Origin: Takashimella koratensis
Lineage: Eukaryota > Basidiomycota > Tremellomycetes > Trichosporonales > Tetragoniomycetaceae
DNA: 64,000 nucleotides
Reading direction: 5' to 3'
NCBI GenBank assembly: GCA_003116875.1
Contig: BCKT01000001.1
Span: 4,596 to 68,595 of the forward strand
Shown one piece after another: positions 1-11,936 of the stretch. The position numbers were made by a program, and so were the translations under genes. The notes beneath the pieces are model-generated. The model did no database searches, was not told the DNA's origin, and saw nothing but the letters and a program-made list of their open reading frames with translations. Position 1 is the first letter of the stretch; the number at the start of each line of letters is the position of its first letter.

Positions 1-411
1 GGGGATGCTTATCTTCGGGCCTGGGACAGCCACCCTTGCTGGAAGCTCCCAAATTGCAGCTTGCATCCAAAACCGGTTTTCTCCTATTGGTTTGCCACTG
101 CGTCGAAACAAGATGCACTTTGCTGAGTTATGCGGGTGCAGCGGCCTGAACTGTTAGTCCTTGATAAGCTCAAATGTGTCAAAGATGCAAATGCCCGTCC
201 CTTGAATCTCTCCCGGGAACAGACCCGTGTCGACAGCGGTTCCGAGTCATTCATCACTGGACCGTGCCAAGAGGTCAACACCAGCTCGTGAGCCGAGTCA
301 GCAACTCAAAAATAGCTCGGGCCGATTCATTCTCCGAGGATTTTGCCACCTTCTGGACCGGTTATTACATGTAATTTGAGACTTGTCTACCAGTCTATTG
401 CGATTCCAAAG

Positions 412-1608
412 ATGTCGTCGACATACACAGTTACCGCGCAGAGCTCGGGAACCTTGAAACTTCATGTCAATCCGCTCATAGAGCTCGAAGAGCAAGGTGT
501 AAGTGTCAAACATTGGCGGAATACTCACAAGCAGTACACGGTCGTGAAGGGCGTCATTCCCAGAGACAAAGCTCGCCAATATGTGTCTAGCATGTACCAC
601 TGGCTGGAAAGCTTTGGCAAGGGATTCAAGGCCGACGACAAAAACACCTGGCACCTGGAAAACCTTCCCAACTTCAATCGGTGAGTTGGAGACAACAGCG
701 GAGCTGACCTTCGAGCGGTGGCATCTTTTTCCGGTATGGTGTCTGCCATGAGCAGTTCGCTTGGGACATGCGCTCTGAGCCTGCGATCATCGACCTGTTT
801 GCCAAAATCTGGGGCACGGAAGAACTCCTCGTTTCCTTTGGTAAGATAGTCTTCCCACACGATGCTGACCCCACAGATAGCATCAATATGTCCCTCCCAC
901 TTCCAGAATTGGCGGCTGCAGGTCGAACCGCTCCTTGGCCACATGTCGACCAGTCTCCTCACCGTCGATTCAAACATTGCGTCCAAGGTCTTGTGAACCT
1001 TGTGCGTCAATCTCCTCGAAGCGGACTGACGCTACTAGATGGATAATGGTGACAAAGATGGCGGCCTTATGGTGCTCGAGGGATCCATGCCTCTCTACAA
1101 GCAGTATTTTGAGGAACACGAGCATCTGGCTCCTGAGGGAGGTTGGTCATGGCAAGACAGCTACCATTTTAAAGACGAGCAGATGCAGTGGTTCTATGAT
1201 CGGGGTTGTAGGTGGAAAAAAGTCAATGTCGATCCAGGGGACGTCATTCTGTGGGACTCGAGGTGTATCCATTATGGTGCTGCTGCTCAAGGCGATCGCT
1301 CGCGCCTCGCCATCTGTGAGTAACAGCTTTATGCTGGGCTGACTTGAATTCAAGACGTCTGCTACAAGCCAGCAAGCATGGAGACTCCGGAAAAAGCGAT
1401 TGAGCGTCGACTCGCGCTGGACCAATTTGACGGCACAGTAAGTCAATACCTATTCGTTGTTAACGTCCAGACCCACGACCCGATCTTCTTTGCCCGGACA
1501 GGTAGCAACGTCGAGGGGTTGTTGGATCCGGATGAACGGACAGCGCCACTCGTCAAGCCTGTTTTGACATACCGGGCTCAGCAGCTGGCTGGCTTGGAGG
1601 CGTATTAG
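412..1608 (+). CDS. Phytanoyl-CoA dioxygenase (PhyH) family oxygenase
   Basis: This is a split gene of about six exons for a protein of roughly 330 residues in the PhyH branch of Fe(II)/2-oxoglutarate dioxygenases. Those enzymes hydroxylate a small substrate with O2 and 2-oxoglutarate. The HxD metal motif is visible as PHVDQSP, followed by the NGDKDGGLMVLEGS strand typical of the family. The distal His and the Arg that would bind 2-oxoglutarate lie in RCIHYGAAAQGDRSR. Introns read as 681-714 (gtgagt), about 841-876, about 1003-1038, about 1316-1354 and about 1439-1471. The start ATG at 412 opens MSSTYTV, and the upstream in-frame extension does not look coding. The substrate cannot be told from sequence. 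It is a different subfamily from the PhnY-like protein at 20.5 kb. The next gene converges from the other strand, 102 bp away. Confidence 0.8.
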
Positions 1609-1710
1609 TTGTCGGTTTGATGATCCCAGCAGAGGCAATTCAAAGTTGCTAAGAGGTCACTCATCAAAGCATTGGATGCATCTAACAAGTACCCGCCCCT
1701 ACGTTCCCGC

Positions 1711-2882
1711 TCAGAGATCGAATTTCTCCCCCAACGTAGCCTCGGACAATTCCCACATTTTATTCTCGTTTTCCTAGTTGTCAGCCCAACTGCGACCTCA
1801 CTCACCTCGCCTTGGGCAAACCCAGCGACCTGTTCGGGTGCCGGCCTGCCAAAGAGCTCAAGGAAGCCTCCGTTGGCAACTATCATCAGCGTGACTAGGT
1901 CCACGGCTCACCTTTTCCAATCTCCGGATCGAACGCAGCGACAATATACCTAGCATCAGAACACTTCTGCCGTGACTCACGAGACACAGCCTTCCTGCCG
2001 AGTGCTCTTGTTGGTTGGGTCAGGGTTCCCCTCCGCATCAAGATAACCTAGGATCAGTTACGTCTGAGTTTGGACGTACCCGCCGCCTTGAGTTGCTCCT
2101 TAGTGAGGTGCTTGGTAATGTTGGTCACGATCCCTAGTGTCAGACAAGCGCTGCCTTTTCCTTACATCCTGGGGTGACACTGATCGCCTCAAGCTTGTCT
2201 CCGGCCCGCCTCGCGAGAGCAGCTGCGAACAAAACGTTCAAGATCTTGCTTTCAAAGTACTCTGTCCCCTTGTAGTCATCCTCGCGGAGGTAGTTGGGGT
2301 CGTCCCACCTGAACCCCTTACACCAGGCATGGGCCGCCGATGAGACTACAACGATTCGCGGCGGCTTGGCTGCGGCGAGCATCTTGGGGAGCAGTAGCCT
2401 AGGTTCAGCGTGGTCTTTCTGACACTTACTTGGTGAAAAGAAAAGAGGCAATGTGATTGGTCTCAAAAGTGAGCTCCGTGCCATATTTGGTACGGGTCAG
2501 GGGGACACTCGCGATTCCTGCGTTGTGAATGAGAACGTCAATAGTCCCAGGGAGCGCGTTGATCTCCGCAGCGGCGGCACGGATGGAGTCGCGATCGGCC
2601 ATCTCCATGAGCACAGATCGGAGGTTCGCATGAGGAGCGACATTGCGAATGGCTGCAAACGCCTCGTCCGCCTTGGACTGAGTCCGGAAGGTAAGAACCA
2701 GCAGGCAAGGGGAGTGCTTGGCAATATCGCGAGCGGCTTCGAATCCAAGACCGCCAACCGAACCGCCAGTAATCAACACTGCAAGTCAGCAGTGGATTGT
2801 ACGGTCGGAACTTACCAACTTTGCCCTTGATGTGCTCCGTGAGGCCTTCAGCCGCCGCCTGGACGTTGGGGAATGGTGCCAT
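1711..2882 (-). CDS. Short-chain dehydrogenase/reductase (retinol dehydrogenase-like)
   Basis: This is a classical SDR of about 310 residues that would use NAD(P)H. The first exon gives MAPFPNVQAAAEGLTEHIKG. An intron at about 2782-2815 then joins it to the Rossmann motif TGGSVGGLGFEAA. Further motifs are the IHNAGIA strand, the VVVSSAAHAW strand with the catalytic Ser, and Y-F-E-S-K as the YxxxK pair. Near the C-terminus the spliced sequence reads YIVAAFDPEIGK and then VANGGFLELFGRPAPEQ, the ending of WWOX/retinol-dehydrogenase-like SDRs. It finishes MWELSEATLGEKFDL. Several introns are only about 31-34 nt. The substrate is unknown. The start at 2882 was chosen because it is the only ATG that splices in frame to the glycine-rich motif. 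Confidence 0.8.
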
Positions 2883-3236
2883 GTTGAGGTAGGTTTGATG
2901 TCGAGAGCCATGAAAGGCTCGAGTTATTATGGATTGTGCCACAGTTAGAGACCTCCACTTCATGTTTGCTAAGCATAGGCCACGGGACCTCCACCCAATG
3001 AGTGGGCCGATGTGACCGGCGGCCATCACTAGGGCAGAAAACAACGTGAACACCGGCTGTGGAGTGGAGGGTCTCGCATCCGGTGTGCATCAGTGGAAGA
3101 AAATCTTGAGAGACATGAATCAGCCCACCGGCCAATGCAGTGGGTGAACCCATCTGCACCTGCAAGCGTGATACATCCAAACACGGCTTTCTGCGAAAGA
3201 AAAGAAATTATCACACCTTGGCTTTCTGTTCACACC

Positions 3237-6200
3237 CTAGGGGCCATACACTCTCGTCGTGTCCACGGTAAACGACGCCTCCAGGACAACCTCATTGACA
3301 CTCTTCGCTGCCAGCACAATGAACTCTCCAGCTTCTATGACCCACTTGTCCAAGCTGTCGTCCCAGTACTGCAGATTGGTGCGATTCAAAGAGACCGATA
3401 CGCGCTTCGTCTCGCCGGGTTCGAGGTGTGTTTTACCGAACCCCTCCAGCTGTTTCTTGGGCCGGATGAGGCGTGAGACCGGATCCGAGATGTACACCTG
3501 GACAATCTCAGACCCCGCAACGGATCCGCTGTTTGTGACAGCCAGCGTGACTTTGATCTGAAGCTCCTCATTCACATCCACTCTCAAGTCGGCAAAGGCA
3601 AACTCCGAGTATGACAGGCCGTAACCGAAGCAAAAGTTGACCGGAATGCTACCATCAGCGTTGAAACCTATCCGCTCACCTCATTGTATCAAAGTAGCGA
3701 TATCCGACAAACAAACCCTCGCCATAGTGAATCTTATCGTTCTCCCCAGGCCAGTTCAGGTGAGACGGCACGTCTTCAATCCGTTTGGGAAAGGTCACGC
3801 TGAGCTTGCCTGAAGGGTTGGTTTGTCCAAATAGAACATCTGCGAGTGCGTGCCCTGCTCGTCAGCCCGAAAGAACATTTCGCAACTTACCGCCTTCGTT
3901 TCCAGGGTACCAGTAGTGCAGCAATGTTGACACATCCTCTACCCACGGCATCTAAGTTGAGCAACGCCTAGCCTGTGCTTACCTCAAACGGAGTGCCGCC
4001 TTGGGTCACCACAATGGTCTCGGGCTTGGAAGCAGCCACGGCTTGAATAAGATCGTCGTAACCTTTTGCGAGTCTGGTGTTAATCAACCAAGCTTCACAA
4101 GTACCCACTTGAAGTGCTTCCTGTCAAAGCCTTCCGACTCGTACTCGTGTGAAAGACCGACCATGACGATCGCGACGTCCGCGTCCATCGCCGCCTTGAC
4201 CGCCTCTTCACGAGCTTCTTTAGGATCAGCGTCCCTGATACCGCCCAAGCGGAAACCACCCATCCCGCGAAAATCGGTATTGCCAGCGTTGCTATCAATC
4301 TGCAGTCGCACGGTGTACGTCTTGCCAGCCTGAAGATGAATCTTCCCACGCTTTTCAACAGTCTCTACGTCAGTGCAGCTCCAACCTTCACCCACTCCAT
4401 GACCGAAAAACTCTTCACCGCGCTCCTGGGTCGTCCAGTTGTCGATGACCAGCACATCATCCAAGTAGAGTTTGCCTCTTGATATCACAACCAGGCCAAA
4501 CTCCCAGGGTCCGCCTTGGTCTGGGGTGAATGTCGCCACCGCCTGCATCCAAGGCGTCTCGATAGTGTCGGGAAGCTTGGTCCAACCGAGAAAGACGGTG
4601 GCTATTGTCAGTCTGCTCCTGGAAGAACCCACTTTCTTGGTAGTGTTTTACTGATGCTGGGGCGACGTATGACGTGAAGGGGTCCTTGTTGTACAATTCC
4701 AAGTCAAATCCGGCTTGAGAAGATCTTGCGCGGAGACTCTGACCCAATAGGGGGAGAAGGCGGTGGCCTGGGTGAGCACCATCAATATATGACCTACCAT
4801 GAGCCCCAACGTGATACGTGATCTCGACGTTGTCTCCTGCAGCCGCTTGGATCCCTTCGAGGGGAGTGATCGCTCTGACTGGGCGAGGCAGTCCCGGCTC
4901 TCCTCCGCAGTAGAACGCCGTCCCTGCGTGTTGGCCGATGACGGCAATCTTCTTGATACCTTCTTGTTAGCGTTGAAACAAGCATTCTCACTTTTATTCA
5001 AGGGTAACACCTTGCGCTCATTTTTCAAAAGTACAATCGATTCTGCACAGCTGCGACGCAGTATCTCGCGAGTCTCGTCCGTGTCAATGGTCCCTTCAGG
5101 CACGGGATCGAAGCCATGAGAGATACCGTTGTTCAAGGCGTGCTTGACCAGTTTGAGGAAGCGGAGCACGCTTTTATCGATGGTGTCCATGCGCACCTTG
5201 CCCGCTGCCGGTTAGCCTAATCGATACATCTACCCACCGATGAGGTCTCGCTCCAGGCCGAGGGAGCGGAATTTGGAAGCACCTGGCATCTCCAGGTCGA
5301 GCCCAGCGTTGAGTGATTCGGACGACGAGTATGTTCCCAGCCCTAGGTTATAAGTCTTCTTCTTGACCGCACTCACAGTCTGACATCACAAGACCATCCC
5401 ATCCCCACTCCTCCCTCAGCACCTTTTGCAGCAACCAGGGATCTTCGGAGCAGTGAACGCCGTTCATCTTGTTGTAACTAGAATCAGCTACGTGCTTGAA
5501 AAAAGCTCACCCAGTCATGTAAGTCAACGGCTTGGCGTTCTTCGTCGCGATTTCAAACGGACGCAGGTACACCTGGTTTCAGCTTCATTTGAACCATGAC
5601 TCACCTCTCGAAGTGGTCTGGGCGTGACTTCAGAGCTGACCCTCTTTCGCCCACCTTCCATGTCGTTACAAACGAAGCTACCGTTAGCCGCGGCCAAATC
5701 GACTGCTCACTGCTTCAAACAACTGGCAATGCCCGTGCTTTGAACCCCCTTTACGTGGGCCTCGGACAGGTTTCCGGCAAGAAACGGGTCTTCAGACCAA
5801 TCCTGAAACATCAGTTAAGTCAAGTATTGCCTCACGTTATAGCCCCTGCCGGCGAGATACGAGCGGACGATGTTACACATTGGTCCAAGGACGACCGAAG
5901 CCCCCTTTGCCTTGGCTTCAGCGCCCAGTCTCGAGCCAAGCTCGTAGATGAGATCGTAATTCCACGTCGATGCAAGAGCCGTGTTACACTTGCGTAAGCA
6001 CTTTTCTCGACAAGACGTACAGGAAAGACATTGGTCGGGGTTGGATCGAACGTCTTGGACCCTCGGATACCTATCATCAGCATACTCACAAACTATACCC
6101 ACCGTTAGGACCTGTGCGTCAGCTCTAGCCTACATCACAACCTACTATCGCTAAAGTGCAAGACAGGGATGCCGTGCTTGGGCAGTCCCGTTGTGAACCA

Positions 6201-6311
6201 AAAGCCTGTGCCTCCCGCAAGAAGGGCCAATTTCTCCTCGTTGGTAAGCCTCTTCAGTATCTCCTCTGGATGAAACTCATCCGACTCGAGTGGTTTAGCT
6301 GCGGTGGACAT
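3237..6311 (-). CDS. GH3 beta-glucosidase with PA14 domain
   Basis: This is a glycoside hydrolase family 3 beta-glucosidase of about 830 residues, split by many short introns. The N-terminus [17 protein letters not shown] has no signal peptide, so the enzyme is probably intracellular. The GH3 barrel signature is recovered by splicing as SDSPNGGIRG through a 13-nt exon at 6099-6111. The nucleophile Asp sits in [10 protein letters not shown] followed by W across an intron near 5350-5390. [14 protein letters not shown] marks the second domain. A PA14 insert spans roughly 4330-4620, with the motifs [17 protein letters not shown] and [11 protein letters not shown]. The C-terminal fibronectin-III-like domain contains [12 protein letters not shown] and ends TTRVYGP. 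This is the domain order of fungal intracellular cellobiase or aryl-beta-glucosidase enzymes. The start at 6311 was preferred over an in-frame upstream ATG at 6449. Confidence 0.9.
6099..6111 (-). other. 13-nt micro-exon of the GH3 gene
   Basis: Splicing out a 34-nt intron (6112-6145) and a 28-nt intron (6071-6098) leaves a 13-nt exon that supplies the PNGG core of the GH3 signature. Without this exon the conserved SDxPNGxRG motif cannot be formed. The boundaries follow GT/AG signals, and a ctgac branch motif is present in the 34-nt intron. Confidence 0.65.
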
Positions 6312-6824
6312 TGTAAGCTTGAGTGTGGATGAGAAGGGGTCCAGTAACTGTTTAAAAAGAGGCTGCGTTTTCGCAATTAACCGAGCATGATGTCCGACGC
6401 CATTTCCCCGACTATCAGCCGAAGCGTACTGCCAGTTCAAGAATACCAAGCCCAGTGCGGCAGTCTAGCGGGAGTTGCGGATATCGTCCTTTTCGAACGA
6501 GACGTTGGTGAAAATGATGTCCAGCGCGCGAAAATCGAAGCGATGGTGCCGAGTATCTATTGTGACCCGTAATGGTAACTCGGACTGTTCATAGCCGCTC
6601 CAGCACCGGCCTCCTCGTTCATACTGTCCAACTAGCCAATCAGGCTGAGTAGTACATGCGAAGAGAGGAATAACCGAGTTGTTACTTTGGTGTGAAGGGG
6701 TTGCTATACTACTGTACGTCCTATAAGGTGCTAGCTATCACAACACCCAGCCTGCTAGCCGGCTTGACAGTATCACACGTCTAAGTCATCCCCAAACTCC
6801 CCGCAAGGACCATTTCAATTCCAT
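6312..6824. other. Intergenic region, GH3 promoter side
   Basis: About 510 bp separate the GH3 start from the stop of the next minus-strand gene. It should hold the GH3 promoter and the hydrolase 3' end. I see no clear TATA box, repeat or RNA gene in it. Confidence 0.4.
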
Positions 6825-7796
6825 TCATACCCCGGTCATCTCCAGCATCTCCTTCCACATTTCCTCTTGGAAGAACAGCCCCGCAATGTGCCCGCCAGGC
6901 ACGCACTTCCACCGCGACGCCTTGTACATCGCCACCAACCACTGCGCAAGCTCGTTACCGAGATCGTCCTGGTCGGCGCCGACGATGAGTATGGGTTTGG
7001 AGTGATCGTCGTCGAGAATCGCCGGGTCAAACCCCCAATCCGAGTGGATCACATCCGAGACCTCCAGGAAGCCTTCCCACGTGTGCTCGATGGATCGAAG
7101 ATTGGTGTGTGCCATGTTCTCGATGAACGACTCCTTTGTCTCGCCGACTCTTGTGAGGTACGCATCGAAACGGGCGGACTCCTCCTCGTCCATCTTGGAG
7201 AAAAGAGCCTGGTCGAGGAAGGTCTTGGCACCGTCGAGTGTGGACAACTTGGACGCAAAAACGTACGAGAGCAGCCGAGGAAGCAGGCGGTAAGGGAAGA
7301 GCTGACTCGGCGGTCCAACCGAGATGTAGTTGGGCCAAGTGAGGGAGGAGGCGTAGTTCTTGTGGTGCTTGAATGGAGAGAAACACGCCATGATGAGACA
7401 GCCTGCGATCTTTCGGCCGTGGGGGAAGAGATCGTAAGACGCGCCATAGAGCATCTGAGCGAGGACTGTACCGTAAGATCCACCGCTGACGAACAGTCGG
7501 TCGAAGCCATCGGGATGAAGCGCATCGAGCAGTGACGAGACGAGCCGAGTCAGGTGTACGTGATATGGTACGTTAATAGGCGTTGGGGTTGTGTTACCCA
7601 TGCCCGGAGGGGTGATGGAGATCCAGTGGACGGGGATCATTGTCAAACAGTCAGGGACGTGTTTCGCTGTTCCCACGCTGAGCAGACCGGGGGAGAAGAG
7701 GACGACGGTGCGGCTTGACGGATCACCATTGTGAGCGTAGGCGATTTGAGCCGTGTCGAGGTGGTGGATGTGCTCCTGGCTCCCGTCGATAGCCAT
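6825..7796 (-). CDS. Alpha/beta-hydrolase fold protein
   Basis: This is an uninterrupted ORF of 323 residues starting MAIDGSQEHIHHLDT. It has the alpha/beta-hydrolase layout: an N-terminal strand VVLFSPGLLSVG, the nucleophile elbow VSGGSYGTVLAQ (GxSxG), the acid strand ILIVGADQDD, and a C-terminal His in CVPGGHIAGLFF. These give a Ser-Asp-His triad. There is no signal peptide, so a soluble esterase or related hydrolase is likely. The substrate cannot be predicted. An in-frame ATG at 8000 would add 68 residues that are Pro/His-rich and do not look conserved, so 7796 is preferred. Confidence 0.75.
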   Translation of the reverse strand: MAIDGSQEHIHHLDTAQIAYAHNGDPSSRTVVLFSPGLLSVGTAKHVPDCLTMIPVHWISITPPGMGNTTPTPINVPYHVHLTRLVSSLLDALHPDGFDRLFVSGGSYGTVLAQMLYGASYDLFPHGRKIAGCLIMACFSPFKHHKNYASSLTWPNYISVGPPSQLFPYRLLPRLLSYVFASKLSTLDGAKTFLDQALFSKMDEEESARFDAYLTRVGETKESFIENMAHTNLRSIEHTWEGFLEVSDVIHSDWGFDPAILDDDHSKPILIVGADQDDLGNELAQWLVAMYKASRWKCVPGGHIAGLFFQEEMWKEMLEMTGV

Positions 7797-8048
7797 GGTT
7801 GGTGGCGAAGTCGAGGTTGAGTCGAGAGGATGTTGATGAATAGGTTCGAGCGGGGTCACGTGATGGTGGCAGCTCTTGGCACCGGTCGCCGGCACCGGTG
7901 GGCACTGCTTCCTCTGAAACGCCTGCGTTTGCATCCCCTGCTCTTCTCTAGGACAAAGACTATCGCGCTTGAAAACCAACCAACCAGAAGAAACAACCAT
8001 GTTCTCATTTTCGCGACCACCACATCGACCCCAACGCCCTTCACATCC

Positions 8049-9880
8049 CTACGCCTTCTCCTCCACAATAATTTCTTCGCGAGCAGGGAGCTCCGTCGAG
8101 CCAAACTTGCGACCGGGTACACCAGCCTCGTATAGCGCGTCGAGTGTCTCAAGCGGGATACCTCGGGTCTCGGGAACAAAGAGATAGACAAAGACGATGG
8201 CGATGACGGAGAAGGCTCCCCAGATGAAGCCGATCTAATATTAGAGTGAATCTCGCCTTGACCTACCCTTCCACCAAGATTTCCATACTCTGCGTCCTGG
8301 ATGTACGGCGAGACGAACGTGACGATCTGTGGTCAGCTACACCACAGTCCCACTTACCAAGCTGACGCAGTAACCCGAGGCACTGGCAATGGACATGGTC
8401 ATCTCTCGAAGCGAAGCAGCCGGCAATTCAGACGGCATCAGCCAGCCGACAGGACCCCACGCGGCGGCGTTACCACTGACGTTAGCGTGTTCACGGCATT
8501 CTCTCACAGAGCCCAGATAAAGGTCATTGCAATGACGGCGTTGGCTCCAGCGCCAGTCGGAGTGGCCTGCTTTGTGGTAATACCACCGATGACAAGCATG
8601 GACATAGCACATAGGACACCACCGACCAAAAGAAGCGGCCGGCGACCCATGTAGTCTGGCAGGAAGAAGCTCGTCGTGGCAAAAGCCCAGTAGACCAGGT
8701 AGACTAATGTTAGTTCCGTCGTGAAGCCTACTCACAGACGACCAAAATAAGGTACGAGTTGGTAAAGCCCAATTGTTGAAAGAGAACGATGATGTAGCTG
8801 AGGTTAGCGATGAAACACATTGACCCACTTGACAATGTATCCGATACCCATAGCGTTGTTCAAGCACTGCAAACCGATGGCAACGAGAGTACGCGGCCTG
8901 TTGCTTCCTACGAACAGATCCCAGAATGTTTTGTTTGCGGTCATCGCCAGCTGCTCGTCGATACCAGCTTTCATCTCGGAGAGCTCGTGCTCGACGTCAA
9001 AGTCTTTGCGACGGAGGTAGGTCAAGACGTCGCGAGCTTCGTCCACACGTCCCTGCAGGATCAACCAGCGAGGCGACTCGGGAATGAAGAAATAGCAGCC
9101 AACGATCCTGAAATCAGCGTGGTCCTTACGCCACTCACAAGACCGGGGTGATAAACTGCAAGCAGATGGGTAAAAGCCACGCCGCGGGTGTCATCCACGT
9201 GTTGACCTTGTACATGACACAGGTGCAGATGAACGCGCTGCAGTCTGGGATCAGCGAAGTCAACAAGTCACCTACTTTGAGTAACAGAGTAGAACCCAAC
9301 AAGACACCCGCGCATTTTCTCTGGCGCCGTCTCGGCTTGGTATACGGGAACGATAGCAGAGGCCATTCCAATCGCCATCGACGCAATAATCTTGCCGACA
9401 ACCAATTGCCAGCTGTCGTCAGCGGATCCGGGCCGCGCACTCACTATCGTCCCGTATTGCCAGAGCTGCTGGTAGCCTCGATCAAGCAGCCAACAAGAGA
9501 AACAATGCCTATGAGACAGAGGGCCTTGCGACGACCGAAGTACTTGTTGACAATGGCGCCGCCGATGCTCTGATGTCAGCGCTGTTTCATCTCGCACTCA
9601 CGCCCAGGATGATACCCGCACTTCCCAAGCCGCTACCAGCGGACTGCTGAGGCGTAGACAGGCTGTATGTCGTGGTACCCGCCGTCGTAGTTCCCTTTGA
9701 GCCAAATGCTTGATTAAACGCCGTCTCACCAAGCACGCTGCTCCACCACCTGACTGTCAGCGCGCTCCTCCACTACACTCACGAGCTGTCAAATCCATAG
9801 GTGATGGCGCCGAGGCTGGACGCAAACGCCACCAGCAGCAGCGAAGGAGTTGATTCGTGATAGATCTCGCGCACGCTCAT
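8049..9880 (-). CDS. MFS sugar porter (hexose/alpha-glucoside transporter family)
   Basis: This is a multi-exon gene for a 12-helix major facilitator of the sugar-porter family, probably sugar:H+ symport at the plasma membrane. The start is MSVREIYHESTPSLLLVAFASSLGAITYGFDSS. SAGIILG lies in TM2-3, and MAIGMASAIVPVYQAETAPEKMRG is the central sugar-transporter signature (PVYQAE..P...RG). The C-terminal PETRGIPLETLDALYE is the PETRG motif, and the protein ends EEIIVEEKA. Introns are about 40-60 nt with ctgac near the acceptor. Nothing nearby identifies the sugar. Confidence 0.85.
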
Positions 9881-10598
9881 GATGGATTGTTGCTGGGGGC
9901 ACAAATGGATTGCGGTGGGCACTAGTTCATATACAAGTCCTTATCTCTCTCTTGTGAATTTGGAGAAACCTCGGAAAAAGCTCATCGAACCCAAGGCGCA
10001 ATCTGTGGAAAAACATTGGAAAAACCGTAGCCGATCGGCTGAGCCCCAGTCTGCACGAAGAACCACAAGCAAGCCGGCGGCCGTCTTCGGGCGGGGGCGT
10101 CACATGCTCAGGGGATGAGCCAGCCTTGCTGTTTCTTCCTTAGGCTCTGCCTCCAGGTGATTTTCAGGGACACTGGATTTTCCCTTGAAGGGTTCTCCTC
10201 TGTGGGAAAGGAAGCTTCTTAGGCAGGGCCGCAGAGACCAGAAGACTGCCATCTTGCGCTTCCTGCCTGCCGATGTGCACGATAAGGGACCGCGGTGTGC
10301 TCCGCGGACAGCATACTCCCACTGAGTGTGATAGTTCGAGTCTGCAAATATCCCAATAATGACGTGTAACACATCTATCCTGATTGTTGGAAGTCGAACT
10401 TAGGACCTAGTAGGTAAAAGGTAACAGGATATTCCAGGACTTGCATCTGGATTACCATGGTGTGTTACTATTACACTAAAAACCCTAACGTGTGGTTATA
10501 GGGGTCAATATCCGGAGTATTATGTTCTAACACTGATACACTAAGCCACGAAAGCCTCGTCCATGATCGTGTTCCCACTTCCTCCTCTCGGTCATACA
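9881..10598. other. Intergenic region with no recognisable gene
   Basis: This 718-bp stretch upstream of the sugar porter has no coding sequence I can support. The part from about 10380 to 10560 is AT-richer than its surroundings and may be a decayed repeat. That is only an impression. Confidence 0.3.
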
Positions 10599-11920
10599 TT
10601 ATGCATGTTCAATACCCGTAGTGTGCCACAGAGGAAGGAGCACCTTGACCCCTTGATAAATTTCCTCTGTGTAACTCTTCCCATTCACAATCTGGATCCT
10701 GCGTCGAGGTTCAGTAACTTCCGGAACGTCTGCGAGATTAGCGCCACTCTCGAGTAGTGGGAATCTGGATTGATCAGCGTTAAAGCTAAAGATCACTCAC
10801 CGTCATTCCCGCCTGAATACGCTTGTAAGACTCTTGGAAGATACCTCCTAGCCTTTCCGCTTGATGAGACCCACCTCGTCGATCGGCTGTACTCAGAAAT
10901 CACCCTCCCGTCCGTTGAAGAGAACAATAGACAGCTGCTCCTCACGGCGCTGGTCTTCAGGAGGCTCAAGCACCCTGTGGCGGGTAGCTCGGAAGTGACC
11001 GCCTGAGACGACTTCGAGCACGTCGCCAATGTTGATGACCAGAGCCCCTGGGTTGTACTTGACATAGCGCCACTGGTCGTCCCGACCCCAGATCTGTAGT
11101 GCGGTAATAGGTACCGAGAACAACATGGTAGTTGTGCCGTAGTCACTAAAGCCAGCTTTGAACTTCTAAGCACTCACGTGTGCCCGTTCATGCGAAGACC
11201 GTTGAACTGAGAGCGCGTCTCGTCGGTGACAGGGTAGAAGAGCGCGTGCCTATAATAGCCCTGAGCGACTAGGCCACCATGAGACTGGATGTTGTCGAAC
11301 AAGTAATTGTCTGGCAGCTCGAGCGCCTTGGATAGAATGACAAAGAGACGACGGTTAACCGACTCGGTGGGATACTGTTCATTAGCCGAGAACGATAAGT
11401 CACATACTGTACAGAAGGAGCTGATCTCATCCATGAAGGGTTTGATACACTCGGGCACTTTGTTCATGTCCTCGAACTCGGGTGCGTAAAAGTTGAACTG
11501 CTCGATACCATCGACTTTACCTTCCTTGCGCTAAGACGTCAGCTAAATATATGCGCTTGGCTCACTTTCCAACCGACACGCCGTTTGAAACCGGAAAACA
11601 CGCCGCTTTCCGGGTTCCAGAAGGGCATCCTTATCCTCCTCAGAGATGTTTGAGTGCAGGTATTGGGCGAGGTCAAACTCACGCATAAGCTGATCGAAAG
11701 AAATGCCATAGTTGACAAGGTAGAGGAAACCTTCCCGAATGGCGTCTCGAGCGGTCTCTACGAGCTTGGAGACCACGGCGGGGTCAGGCGAGTCGAGGAG
11801 GGAGAGATCCAGGGTGCGGAGCTGTGCCCCGTCCTGCTCAGTCTTGGTGGGCTCGGGAGCGATCCACTTGGGGACCGTCGGTTTGCCTTCAATGGAGGGG
11901 GAGACGAACTGTGAAGCCAT
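10599..11920 (-). CDS. 2OG-Fe(II) oxygenase, isopenicillin N synthase-like
   Basis: This is a protein of about 360 residues in the IPNS/DIOX branch of 2-oxoglutarate Fe(II) oxygenases. The N-terminus reads MASQFVSPSIEGKPTVPKW, followed by the DIOX-N domain with EGFLYLVNYGIS. The double-stranded beta-helix core shows MNGHT-DYGT across an intron (the HxD metal motif), then the strands LQIWGRDDQWRYVKYNPG and ALVINIGDVLEVVSGG. ATRHRVLEPPEDQRREEQLS supplies the distal His and a downstream Arg/Ser for the co-substrate. Introns are short. The terminus GIEHA is uncertain and could be extended by a further splice. The ATG at 11920 lies only 16 bp from the left arm of an inverted-repeat element, so the promoter has probably been altered by it. 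The substrate is unknown. Confidence 0.8.
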
Positions 11921-11936
11921 GGCGTTAGGTATAATG

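Noticed and set aside
412..1608. Possible second member of the phosphonate pathway because it is also PhyH family
   Set aside because: Its motifs differ from the PhnY/TmpA group, and it lies 17 kb away with unrelated genes between.
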